Assembly: GCA_964535195.1 (NCBI GenBank)
Contig: CAZHSI010000027.1
Location: 1 to 9,811, forward strand
Direction of reading: 5' to 3'
DNA: 9,811 nt
Source: UBA9339 sp964535195
Lineage (GTDB): Bacteria > Pseudomonadota > Gammaproteobacteria > UBA9339
Made by a program: the position numbers and the translations under genes. The notes below the pieces were generated by a model. It did no database searches. It was not told where the DNA came from and worked only from the letters and a program-made list of their open reading frames with translations. Positions 1 through 7,732 of this stretch are shown here, in pieces; the stretch's first letter is position 1; every line of letters begins with the position of its first letter.

Positions 1-3000
1 CTATAAACGGATTAGGTATGAATTTCTCTGCGGTTAAACTCGGTCGATTTAAATAACCTCGCGCTAATCCAATTCCACATACATACAGTTCTCCTGTTGA
101 CCCTACCGGAACTAATGCAAGGTAATTATCTAATAAATAAACCTTAGTATTGGCCGTCATTTTGGTATTACTATAGACTTCTGATTTTGGAAAATATTCT
201 TTATATATTGAAGTAGGTGCCTCTGTAGCGCCATAGCTTTCCGTAAGCAAAGCTTTTTCCTTTGTGATCAAAAATAAAGTATGAAGCTCCTTCTTACCCA
301 ATAGCTCTCCTGTAATTTGCCAATAATTGATTTTGCTATGCTTTAATACAGATTTATCAATCTTTACCATATCTTGTAATGCTTGAACCATAGAAGGAAC
401 TAAGGTTATTCTTGTAACCATCTGTTCATTTAATACCTTAAATAACAGAGAAATATTTTTACGTACAATATCATCATATACAACAAGTTTTGCACCCAAT
501 ATTAACGCACCAAAAATCTCCCATCCCGCATCTACAAAACTCAAATTAGCCTGTAAACAACAGGTGTCATCTTTCCGTAAACCACACTCATCTTTCATCC
601 AAAATATCCTATTTAAAAGAGCAAGATGTTCTCTTATAACTCCTTTAGGCACTCCAGTGGAACCAGAAGTATAAATTACATTTAATTGATTATGAGGCAT
701 CACTTTAGTAACAACATTGTATTTAGATTCTTGCAAATATTCGTTTTGATTAATGTAGACTATATCCCCATCAAATCTTTTAAAACATTCTTTTAAATCA
801 GTTGAAGTTAATAATAATTTTATACTTGCGTCTTTTAATATATACTCCAGGCGATCTTTGGGATACTCTGGATCAAGAAGTAGATATGAACCTCCGCTCT
901 TCAATATTCCTAGTATTCCTATTATTAAATCAAATCCTCTAGATATGCTTATGCCTACTAACTTTTCGGGACTTATGTGTTGCTTTTTAAGATAGTGGGC
1001 TAGTTGAGTAGCTCGTTCATTAAGAACCTCATAAGTTAAATGTCGCTCGTTATAGACAATTGCAACTCTATCCATATCTTTAGCTGCCATTTCTTCAAAC
1101 AGCGTATGTACACATTTATTCTGCGGAAATTTACGTTTAGTATCATTCCACACATTGAACCGCGATAACTCCTGTAAATCTAACATTGGTATTTCTGACA
1201 AACGTGACTTAGGATTATTTAAAATATGCCTTATGAAGTTTAAATAACAATTGTTCAGTTTTTCTATATATTTTGCATCAAACAGATCTGCTGCATACTC
1301 ATATCCTAAATATAATCCCTTTTCAGTTTCAATAACATTCAAGGTTATATCAAATTTTGATAATGCTTCCGCTCTACCTATATGAGTTAATCTTAAGTCA
1401 GTTAAATTACTAACCTGTAAATTATCTAATTTTATAGATTCTCTATCTGTATTCTGCAATACAAACATTACTTGAAACAATGGATGTCTACTTAAATCTC
1501 TGGATATATTTAATTGCTCTACTAATAGCTCAAAAGGAACATCTTGGTTTTCATAAGCTTCTAGCGAAGTTTGCTCTACTCTTTCAAGTAATTCTTCAAA
1601 TTTGGGATTGTCACTACAGTCGGTACGAAGCACTAAAGTGTTTACAAAAAAACCTATTAAATATTCTAACTCTGATACGCGTCGGTTAGCTATAGGTGTT
1701 CCTACCGCTATATCGCTTTGACTACAAATTCTACTTAACACTCCTTTAAATGATGCTAATAACACCATAAATAAAGTTACGTTATATCCTTTAGCTAAAT
1801 CTTGTAATTCATTAAGCAATTCTTTCGATAAATACTGTTCATGATACCCCCCTCTATAACTTTGTTCTTTTGGCCTAGGTTTATTGGGAAGATTTAATGT
1901 AGAAACTTCAAATAATCGCTCTTTCCAATAAGCCAACTGCTCAGCTAATACCTTTCCTTTTAACCAATCTCTCTGCCACACACTATAATCTTTATACTGT
2001 ATTGGAAGCACATTAAGTTTTGGTGTTTGATTACGTAGATACCTGTTGTAACACTCATTTAGCTCTTTATTAAATAATCCATTAGACCAACCATCAGCAA
2101 TAATATGGTGAAATAACAATATTAAAATATGCTCTTTTTGATTTATCTCTAACAATATTCCCCTAAATAATACTTCAATATCAAACTCAAATGGCTTGGT
2201 TATTTCTTCTTGAATCCTTTTTGAGAAATCTCCTGTCAATCTCTCAAATTTTAGCTTGAATCCTGTATTTAATATTTCTTGATGAGCAATTCCATCTATA
2301 GTTACTATCTTTGTTCTTAAAATTTCGTGTCTATTAACAATCGTATTAAGTGAGTTAATCAGCGCTTGTATATTTAAATTTCCGACTAATCTTAAGACTT
2401 TTGGGATATTATATAATCCTAAATCCGGCAAAAGTTGCTTAATAAACCAAAGCCTTTGCTGCGCAAAAGACAAAGGAATTGTTACTTGTTTAGTCGGCTG
2501 TATTGACGGTAGCATCTCGCGAACAAAATATCTTCGTTCTATAACCTCAGCTAAATTCTTTAATACTGGATATTCAAAAACTAGTTTTAATGGAACTTCT
2601 AGATGCTGATCAGATCTAATTCTAGATATTAATCTCGTAGCAAGTAAAGAATGTCCTCCCAGGTTAAAAAAGTTATCACTTCTTCCAACCTTATCTATTT
2701 TTAGTAACTCTTGCCAAATATTGGCCAATTGTTTTTCTAAATATCCTATAGGAACTTCGTATTCTTCCAATCCTTCTCGTCCCTCGGGTTTTGGTAGGGC
2801 ATTTCTATCTATTTTCCCAGCAGGGGTTAATGGTAGCTTTTTCAGCACCATTATTTGTGCAAGTTGCATATAATCAGGTAAACAAGACCTACATTTATCC
2901 CTACACTGGATGATTATCTTGCTCGCCTTGATATTATCTTTTAAAACAAGATACCCAACCAGCCTCTTTTGCCCTTTTATATCTTCTCTTGCTACTACCA

Positions 3001-5107
3001 CACATCTCTTAACTCCATTAATACTCTGTATGGTAGATATTATTTCTCCTAATTCTACCCTAAATCCTCTTATTTTTATTTGATGGTCTATACGCCCCAA
3101 TATCTCTATACTGCCATTTTCCAAATATCTTGCTAGATCTCCTGTCTTATATAATCTCCCCCCTCCCTTATCTTTATTATCAACGAATGGGCTAGGCATA
3201 AATTTTTTGGCAGTAAGACTGGCGTTATTTAAATAACCTCTAGCAACTCCTTCGCCTTCTATACATAATTCTCCAATACAACCTATAGGCACTAGGTTTA
3301 AATACCTATCTACAATATGAATCCGCATATTTCCAAATAAATGGGTGGTTTTTTTATTTTTTCCACGTAAAGTTAAATCTCGATATAAAATTGTTGTTGT
3401 TTCAGACGAGCCATAACTCTCAATAAAACTCACGGGCTTATTTATTAGACTTAGAAATTTATTAGATAGCTCAAGGTCACTTGCTTCACCAGTTATGTCT
3501 ATATAAGACAGTTGATAATTCTTCTGTATTAAATTTTTCCCAAATACACCCGACTGTAATAACTCATTCAATAAAGCCGGCAATAATGTAATTCTATTTA
3601 TTTTATAGAAATAACAATGTAACAATATCTTTTTTATATCTTTGCTATCATATTCGTCATATAGCACTAACTCCATACCCGACAATAAAGCACAAAAAAT
3701 ATCCCATAAAGATACAGCAAAAGCAATGCTCGCCTGTAAACAACCAACTTCATTCTTTTTAAATCTATATTTCTTACTAGCCCAAGCTATCCTGTTGACT
3801 ACACCTTTATGGTCACAACATACCCCTTTGGGCTTACCGGTAGAACCAGAGGTATAAATAATATAGGCTAAATTATTTGGTAATATTTTGAGATTTAAAT
3901 TACCTGTTGATTCTGCAAAATAATCCTGCTTATCCAAATATATTATCTTTCCTTTATAATTTTTAAACTTTTTTGCAAGATTAGAGATAGTTAATAATAT
4001 TTTTACTCCAGCTTCTTCCAACATATAGTTAAGTCGATCGTTAGGATATTCAGGGTCTAATGGCACATAAGCACCACCACCCTTTATAATTCCCAACAAT
4101 CCAAATACAAGCTCCAATCCCCTGGGAACGCTTATACCTACCAATGTTTCTGGTATTAATTTATTTTTAACAAGATAACAACCCAGTTGATTCGCTCTAT
4201 TATTCAATCCCTCGTAGGTTAATTGCTTATTTCCATATACCAATGCTACCTTATCTTTATTCTGTTTTACTGACTTTTCAAATAATTCATGGATACATTG
4301 ATCCTTTGGATATTTACTATTAGTAGTATTCCATTGCTTAAACAAAGCTAGTTCGTTTGGCAAAACTAAGGATATTTTATTGACAGATTCTGAACTATTT
4401 TTTGCTAATTTTTCCATCAATAAACATAAATGTGCATCAATTTTTTCATTAATCCAGGTCTTCCTACCATTCACCCTTATTTCTATAACAATATCTCCTC
4501 TATTTTCAATTATAATTAAACCAAGTAAAACATGAGGTGGAAGCTTCATTTTGTTAGAATTAGCACATATCAAAGCAATTGGTAGCTGCGATATAGAAGA
4601 AGTTAATTTATGATTATGATAAATAAAATCAGGGATAGATTGTTCGTTAACTTGTAGTTCTGCTAACTTATTTTTTACTTGTTGATAGATATCATTAAAG
4701 TTTTTACAATAATCTATTTTTATATTTAATGGGACAAAAGAATTCTTTGAAGCTGAACATACTCTTTTAATCCATTGACTTTGATAGTTGACACTAATAC
4801 TAGACTGGTCTAATAAGCGAGATATATAAATCAATACAATTGTTGTAATAGCACTTACAATATCATACTGTGCTATCTTACTTTTTATCTCTTGTTTTAT
4901 TCTAAGGATCTTTCTATTTTCATTTTTGACTTGAGTCGTTTTATCTACATCCCAAGGAACTTGAGTAGATTCAATTTGTTGATACTCCTTATACCAAAAC
5001 GATTCTAACAAATAATCCTCTTCTTTTTGTTTAATAGAGCATGTTTTATCTTGTAGTAGTTTTGGTACATATTTATTTATATTTAATTGCTTTGTAAACT
5101 TGGCCAT
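1..5107 (-). CDS. Nonribosomal peptide synthetase, half-C/A/T/C/A..., C-terminal part beyond window
   Basis: Multimodular peptide synthetase that activates two building blocks as adenylates and condenses them on carrier domains. The frame is open from the ATG at 5107 to base 1 (about 1,702 residues seen). An in-frame TGA at 5117-5119 excludes a more upstream start, and a modest AGG lies 4 nt before the ATG. Domains: residues 1-260 resemble only the C-terminal lobe of a condensation domain, with no HHxxxDG. A1 is at about 265-775, with TSGSTGKPKG near 416, YKTGDLARY, KIRGFRVELGEI and PLTPAGKIDRNALP. T1 has LGGHSLL with phosphopantetheine Ser820. The C domain is at about 875-1315, with SFAQQRLWF, HHIIADG at 1000-1006 and GFFVNTLVLR. 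A2 starts at about 1323, has TSGSTGVPKG near 1476 and is cut before its TGD motif. The C domain is intact and probably of LCL type, since no epimerase precedes it. Substrates are not assignable: both A domains lack the usual first Asp. MbtH and an exporter lie just upstream. Confidence 0.96.
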   Translation of the reverse strand, partial: MAKFTKQLNINKYVPKLLQDKTCSIKQKEEDYLLESFWYKEYQQIESTQVPWDVDKTTQVKNENRKILRIKQEIKSKIAQYDIVSAITTIVLIYISRLLDQSSISVNYQSQWIKRVCSASKNSFVPLNIKIDYCKNFNDIYQQVKNKLAELQVNEQSIPDFIYHNHKLTSSISQLPIALICANSNKMKLPPHVLLGLIIIENRGDIVIEIRVNGRKTWINEKIDAHLCLLMEKLAKNSSESVNKISLVLPNELALFKQWNTTNSKYPKDQCIHELFEKSVKQNKDKVALVYGNKQLTYEGLNNRANQLGCYLVKNKLIPETLVGISVPRGLELVFGLLGIIKGGGAYVPLDPEYPNDRLNYMLEEAGVKILLTISNLAKKFKNYKGKIIYLDKQDYFAESTGNLNLKILPNNLAYIIYTSGSTGKPKGVCCDHKGVVNRIAWASKKYRFKKNEVGCLQASIAFAVSLWDIFCALLSGMELVLYDEYDSKDIKKILLHCYFYKINRITLLPALLNELLQSGVFGKNLIQKNYQLSYIDITGEASDLELSNKFLSLINKPVSFIESYGSSETTTILYRDLTLRGKNKKTTHLFGNMRIHIVDRYLNLVPIGCIGELCIEGEGVARGYLNNASLTAKKFMPSPFVDNKDKGGGRLYKTGDLARYLENGSIEILGRIDHQIKIRGFRVELGEIISTIQSINGVKRCVVVAREDIKGQKRLVGYLVLKDNIKASKIIIQCRDKCRSCLPDYMQLAQIMVLKKLPLTPAGKIDRNALPKPEGREGLEEYEVPIGYLEKQLANIWQELLKIDKVGRSDNFFNLGGHSLLATRLISRIRSDQHLEVPLKLVFEYPVLKNLAEVIERRYFVREMLPSIQPTKQVTIPLSFAQQRLWFIKQLLPDLGLYNIPKVLRLVGNLNIQALINSLNTIVNRHEILRTKIVTIDGIAHQEILNTGFKLKFERLTGDFSKRIQEEITKPFEFDIEVLFRGILLEINQKEHILILLFHHIIADGWSNGLFNKELNECYNRYLRNQTPKLNVLPIQYKDYSVWQRDWLKGKVLAEQLAYWKERLFEVSTLNLPNKPRPKEQSYRGGYHEQYLSKELLNELQDLAKGYNVTLFMVLLASFKGVLSRICSQSDIAVGTPIANRRVSELEYLIGFFVNTLVLRTDCSDNPKFEELLERVEQTSLEAYENQDVPFELLVEQLNISRDLSRHPLFQVMFVLQNTDRESIKLDNLQVSNLTDLRLTHIGRAEALSKFDITLNVIETEKGLYLGYEYAADLFDAKYIEKLNNCYLNFIRHILNNPKSRLSEIPMLDLQELSRFNVWNDTKRKFPQNKCVHTLFEEMAAKDMDRVAIVYNERHLTYEVLNERATQLAHYLKKQHISPEKLVGISISRGFDLIIGILGILKSGGSYLLLDPEYPKDRLEYILKDASIKLLLTSTDLKECFKRFDGDIVYINQNEYLQESKYNVVTKVMPHNQLNVIYTSGSTGVPKGVIREHLALLNRIFWMKDECGLRKDDTCCLQANLSFVDAGWEIFGALILGAKLVVYDDIVRKNISLLFKVLNEQMVTRITLVPSMVQALQDMVKIDKSVLKHSKINYWQITGELLGKKELHTLFLITKEKALLTESYGATEAPTSIYKEYFPKSEVYSNTKMTANTKVYLLDNYLALVPVGSTGELYVCGIGLARGYLNRPSLTAEKFIPNPFI
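4320..5107 (-). other. N-terminal half-condensation domain of the NRPS
   Basis: Residues 1 to about 260 can be laid over the second half of the full C domain of the same protein. The stretch around residues 30-45 (LLESFWYKEY) matches the 'AYWKERL' region. The segment near residue 125 (FVPLNIKIDY) matches the GFFVNTLVLR core. The end runs into the A domain through 'LALFKQWNTT', matching 'LSRFNVWNDT' before A2. The N-terminal lobe with the catalytic HHxxxDG is absent, and the preceding 79 bp is too short to hold it. The segment is therefore unlikely to condense anything. Inference: this is the start of the assembly line, with the half domain as a structural remnant or a docking surface. Truncated C domains of this kind are known in front of some initiating A domains. 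Confidence 0.75.
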
Positions 5108-5186
5108 GGAGCCTACTCAATAACCCAGCACAAATCATAAAGACCTATAACCAAGTTGATAATATATTAAATATTTCCTATGTCTT
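5108..5186. other. Gap between exporter and NRPS genes, no clear signal
   Basis: 79 bp, AT-rich. It holds the weak NRPS ribosome site and the in-frame TGA (5117-5119). There is no GC-rich hairpin followed by T residues on either strand, so read-through from the exporter into the NRPS is expected. Confidence 0.6.
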
Positions 5187-6959
5187 TTACTTTTGCCACA
5201 TTTTTTTATATCCTTCATCTTTTGCTAACAACTCATGATGACTACCACATGCACGTACAAATCCATTCTCTAAATAAATAACCATTTCAACGTCAGGAAG
5301 ATGCTTTGCGTTATGTGTGATTATTATTTGGGTCAATTCTTTATAATTATCGCGTATATGGTTGAGTACTTGATATTCAGTATCAGCATCCAAAGAAACC
5401 ATAGCTTCATCTAACACAAGAATTTTAGGGTTTCTAAGTAACGCTCTGGCTATTCCTATCCTCTTTTGTTCCCCCCCAGAAATCTTAATACCTTGCTCTC
5501 CTACAATAGTCATATATTTATCAGGCAAAGCATTTACCCACTCTTCAATATTAGTTATCTGAATAATTTTTTTAAAAGTATCGGCATCAACATTATTTAA
5601 TCCAAATAATATATTTGCATAGACAGTATCATTTAATAAAAAGATCTCTTGCGGAACTATTCCTATAAAACGCCTTAAATCAGATAATGCAATATTTTTT
5701 ATATCTTCTTTTTGTAATGTAATTTGACCGCCTGATACATCGAAAAAACGATATAACAATCTAGCTACAGTAGTTTTCCCAACACCATTAGCACCCACAA
5801 TAGCTACCGATTTTCCCTGGGGTATATGAAAAGTAACATTTTTTAAGGTACTCTCTTCCTTACCTGGATAAATGAAAGAAACATTATTAAAAAATATGTC
5901 AAGTGGCTGTCGTTTGATATTTTTAGCTGATGGGTTATCAATGATATCCTCTTTTTGATTAAGCAATCTTATAGCATCCTCCATCTGTGTAAATCCTTCC
6001 TTCATGTGACGCAAAAATGAAACGGCTATAATACTCAATGGAACTAAAAACTGTATTAAATAACCATTAATTAATATAAAATCACTAACTCTCAGTCGAT
6101 TATTCATCACTTCAAAACCAACCACTAAAGTCATGCAGGTAAAACCTAACCCAGCAATTATAGTTTGTCCCATGGATACTATTTCAGATCGCACTAATCT
6201 TTTAGTAACAGTAATTTCTCTACTCATCATTCTCTGCTCACATTCTTCCAACACCAAAGGCTGAGCTGAGTAATAATGAATTCCTTCAATATTCATCAAT
6301 ACATCAGTTATGTATTCGCTTACCTTCTTATGACATTTATTACCAGCTCGCTGAGCTTCAACTACCCATGGGACAAAATACCAAGTGAACACTACATAAG
6401 TTAAAAATATTACTAAAAGTAGTAGGGCTATTTTTATGTTATAGTAAAACCATAAAATACCAGCGGCTATTACAACCTCTATGAGCATAGGGAATATAAT
6501 AAACATTAATCCAATCAATATGATGGGAATAGATACTTGAGCTCGCTCAATACTATTCATAATACTTCCAGTAGAGCTCGATGTATGATATTTAAAAGAT
6601 AGATTTAATATTTTTTGAAATATTTCGGCAGTAAATTTATGTATCCCTTTCTCAAAGACCGGACAAACAATAGCTTGACGTACATTCACCATTAAATGAG
6701 ACACCAACCACAACAATCCATATGACATTAGCAAAAACACTGCCGAGTGAAAACCTGTCTCTCTTTTACTAAAACACTCAACTATAAGTTTCAAACACCA
6801 CGGCAAAGTTAAACTTAACAAAGAACCTAAGATAATTAATACAATACCAATTACTATTTTAATTTGCGATGTCCCATCATCTTTCCAAATGATATTAAAT
6901 AACTTAACAAGTACACTATACCTCTTAAATCTTTGCCCACTGACGTTATCTGACATCAT
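5187..6959 (-). CDS. ATM1-like ABC half-exporter (fused membrane and ATPase domains)
   Basis: Homodimer-forming ABC exporter of the inner membrane. The N-terminal half (about residues 15-330) has hydrophobic helices, for example IVIGIVLIILGSLLSLTLPW and LIGLMFIIFPMLIEVVIAAG. The ATPase half has Walker A GANGVGKTT (about 389), Q-loop VPQEIFLLND, signature ISGGEQKR (about 491), Walker B ILVLDEA followed by SLD, and an H-loop THN (about 547). The membrane half, with its QxxDxxxNP-like linker (RLLNQKEDIIDNPSA), recalls the ATM1/HMT1 group, which elsewhere moves thiol or metal conjugates. Position between mbtH and the NRPS argues that it exports the peptide product, possibly a siderophore; this is inference. 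The start is either of two tandem ATGs at 6959 and 6956. The GAG at about 6962 is only 2 nt from the first and 5 nt from the second, so the second may be the one used. The gap to mbtH is only 16 bp. Confidence 0.93.
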   Translation of the reverse strand: MMSDNVSGQRFKRYSVLVKLFNIIWKDDGTSQIKIVIGIVLIILGSLLSLTLPWCLKLIVECFSKRETGFHSAVFLLMSYGLLWLVSHLMVNVRQAIVCPVFEKGIHKFTAEIFQKILNLSFKYHTSSSTGSIMNSIERAQVSIPIILIGLMFIIFPMLIEVVIAAGILWFYYNIKIALLLLVIFLTYVVFTWYFVPWVVEAQRAGNKCHKKVSEYITDVLMNIEGIHYYSAQPLVLEECEQRMMSREITVTKRLVRSEIVSMGQTIIAGLGFTCMTLVVGFEVMNNRLRVSDFILINGYLIQFLVPLSIIAVSFLRHMKEGFTQMEDAIRLLNQKEDIIDNPSAKNIKRQPLDIFFNNVSFIYPGKEESTLKNVTFHIPQGKSVAIVGANGVGKTTVARLLYRFFDVSGGQITLQKEDIKNIALSDLRRFIGIVPQEIFLLNDTVYANILFGLNNVDADTFKKIIQITNIEEWVNALPDKYMTIVGEQGIKISGGEQKRIGIARALLRNPKILVLDEAMVSLDADTEYQVLNHIRDNYKELTQIIITHNAKHLPDVEMVIYLENGFVRACGSHHELLAKDEGYKKMWQK

Positions 6960-6975
6960 AGCTCACATTCATTCT

Positions 6976-7302
6976 TTAATTTTTTACCTTTTGTCTATTC
7001 GCCCCTTTCTTTTGGCCTGCTATTTGAGAGGTCTTTTTAACACAAATACCATCATCTTCTTTAGCTTTGGAATTTTCTTCTAATTCCGCCATTTTTTTCC
7101 TTAAACTCAGTGGTCTCATGTCCGTCCAAACCTTATCTATATAACTTAAACACTCATTTTTAATTCTTGGGTCTCCAACAGTCTCCCATCCCTTTGGTAT
7201 TGGTTTATAACTGGGCCATATAGAGTATTGTTCTTCATGGTTCTTAACTACATAATATTGCGGTTCGTATTCTTTTTCTTCTTGTTCGATCAAGTTGTTC
7301 AT
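6976..7302 (-). CDS. mbtH: MbtH-like NRPS accessory protein with long Lys-rich C-terminal tail
   Basis: Small chaperone that binds A domains of peptide synthetases and helps their folding and adenylation activity. The family signature is complete: N21-x-E23-x-Q25-x-S27-I-W29-P30, P36-x-G38-W39, C51-L-x-Y54-I, and W59-T-D-M-R-P-x-S-L67. The start chosen is the ATG at 7302 (108 aa), because GGGAG sits 8 nt in front of it. A TTG five codons upstream would place that Shine-Dalgarno inside the gene. Typical members are about 62-75 aa. Here some 40 residues follow the MRPLSL end, rich in Lys and Glu (for example AELEENSKAKEDD and GQKKGANRQKVKN) and probably disordered. Its natural client is the NRPS two genes downstream. 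Confidence 0.95.
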   Translation of the reverse strand: MNNLIEQEEKEYEPQYYVVKNHEEQYSIWPSYKPIPKGWETVGDPRIKNECLSYIDKVWTDMRPLSLRKKMAELEENSKAKEDDGICVKKTSQIAGQKKGANRQKVKN

Positions 7303-7310
7303 TAAGATAT

Positions 7311-7315
7311 CTCCC
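7311..7315 (-). promoter_or_regulatory. Ribosome binding site deciding the mbtH start
   Basis: GGGAG on the minus strand, 8 nt upstream of the ATG at 7302. It favours that ATG over the in-frame TTG at 7317, which would lack a site of its own. Confidence 0.7.
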
Positions 7316-7352
7316 AAAAAAATTTAAACTAACTGACACTACTTACTCTGTT

Positions 7353-7682
7353 TTAACTTTCATCTAAAACTTCTAAGTGAGCCGTTCCCATTTTCGTCTT
7401 TAAATCAATTTCAGCTACACATCTAACCTTATGATAATTTAACTCGCAAGTTCCAACAACGTTAATATGACCGCTACCATTCGTAAAATCAGCATCCTTT
7501 AATTCTGTCAAATCTCCATCAATATTGATCCCTAATTCAGTTTCACCTATAGTATCCATGAATTTAACAAACACATATTTTATCTCTAGTAATCTTTCTT
7601 TGATCTCATCATAACTTTCACTTCTTGGTTCAAATATAACCGGATGACTACCTTGCGAAAGTTGTTTAACCAGCCTATCCAT
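7353..7682 (-). CDS. Unrecognised 109-aa protein of the NRPS operon
   Basis: I do not recognise the family. The protein is soluble, acidic, and has no signal peptide, membrane segment or Cys-rich motif. The first third is polar and probably helical (ESYDEIKERLLEI). From about residue 36 the pattern alternates as in beta strands: YVFVKFMDTIGETELGI, then a DGDLTELKDADF turn, then HINVVGTCELNY, VRCVAEIDL and AHLEVL. A compact small alpha/beta sandwich would fit. It is very likely a real gene: a strong GAGGAGA site lies 5 nt before the ATG, and it sits co-directionally between the dehydratase and mbtH with about 50-bp gaps on each side. Possible roles include an accessory to the NRPS, a small tailoring or binding protein, or self-protection; none is supported directly. 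Confidence 0.85.
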   Translation of the reverse strand: MDRLVKQLSQGSHPVIFEPRSESYDEIKERLLEIKYVFVKFMDTIGETELGINIDGDLTELKDADFTNGSGHINVVGTCELNYHKVRCVAEIDLKTKMGTAHLEVLDES

Positions 7683-7687
7683 TTTTG

Positions 7688-7694
7688 TCTCCTC
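7688..7694 (-). promoter_or_regulatory. Strong ribosome binding site of the 109-aa gene
   Basis: GAGGAGA on the minus strand, 5 nt from the ATG at 7682. It is the strongest site in the window and supports this small unknown gene as real and well translated. Confidence 0.75.
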
Positions 7695-7732
7695 TTTTTT
7701 ACTAATATATTGTCATTATGTTATAAACTTCT

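Noticed and set aside
1480..1689. 69-codon plus-strand open frame
   Set aside because: It lies opposite the intact NRPS C domain, has no family resemblance and no ribosome site of note.
3642..3857. 71-codon plus-strand open frame
   Set aside because: Antisense shadow of the core A3-A4 region of NRPS domain A1.
1..3900. Direct repeats between the two NRPS A-domain regions (for example ATTTAAATAACCTC near 47 and 3227)
   Set aside because: This is ordinary paralogy of A-domain core motifs, not a mobile element or a recent duplication.
1..5107. Frameshift or pseudogene in the NRPS
   Set aside because: All core motifs appear in order in one uninterrupted frame from the ATG to the window edge.
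5138..5188. Possible terminator after the exporter gene (AAAGAC pairing with GTCTTT)
   Set aside because: Six AT-rich pairs across a loop of about 40 nt, with no GC stem and no T run in the right place.
6889..7083. 64-codon hydrophobic plus-strand open frame
   Set aside because: It is antisense to the mbtH tail and the exporter start; its hydrophobic look comes from Lys/Asn-rich codons read backwards.
7303..7317. TTG start five codons upstream for mbtH
   Set aside because: The GGGAG site would fall inside the coding region; the ATG at 7302 is correctly spaced from it.
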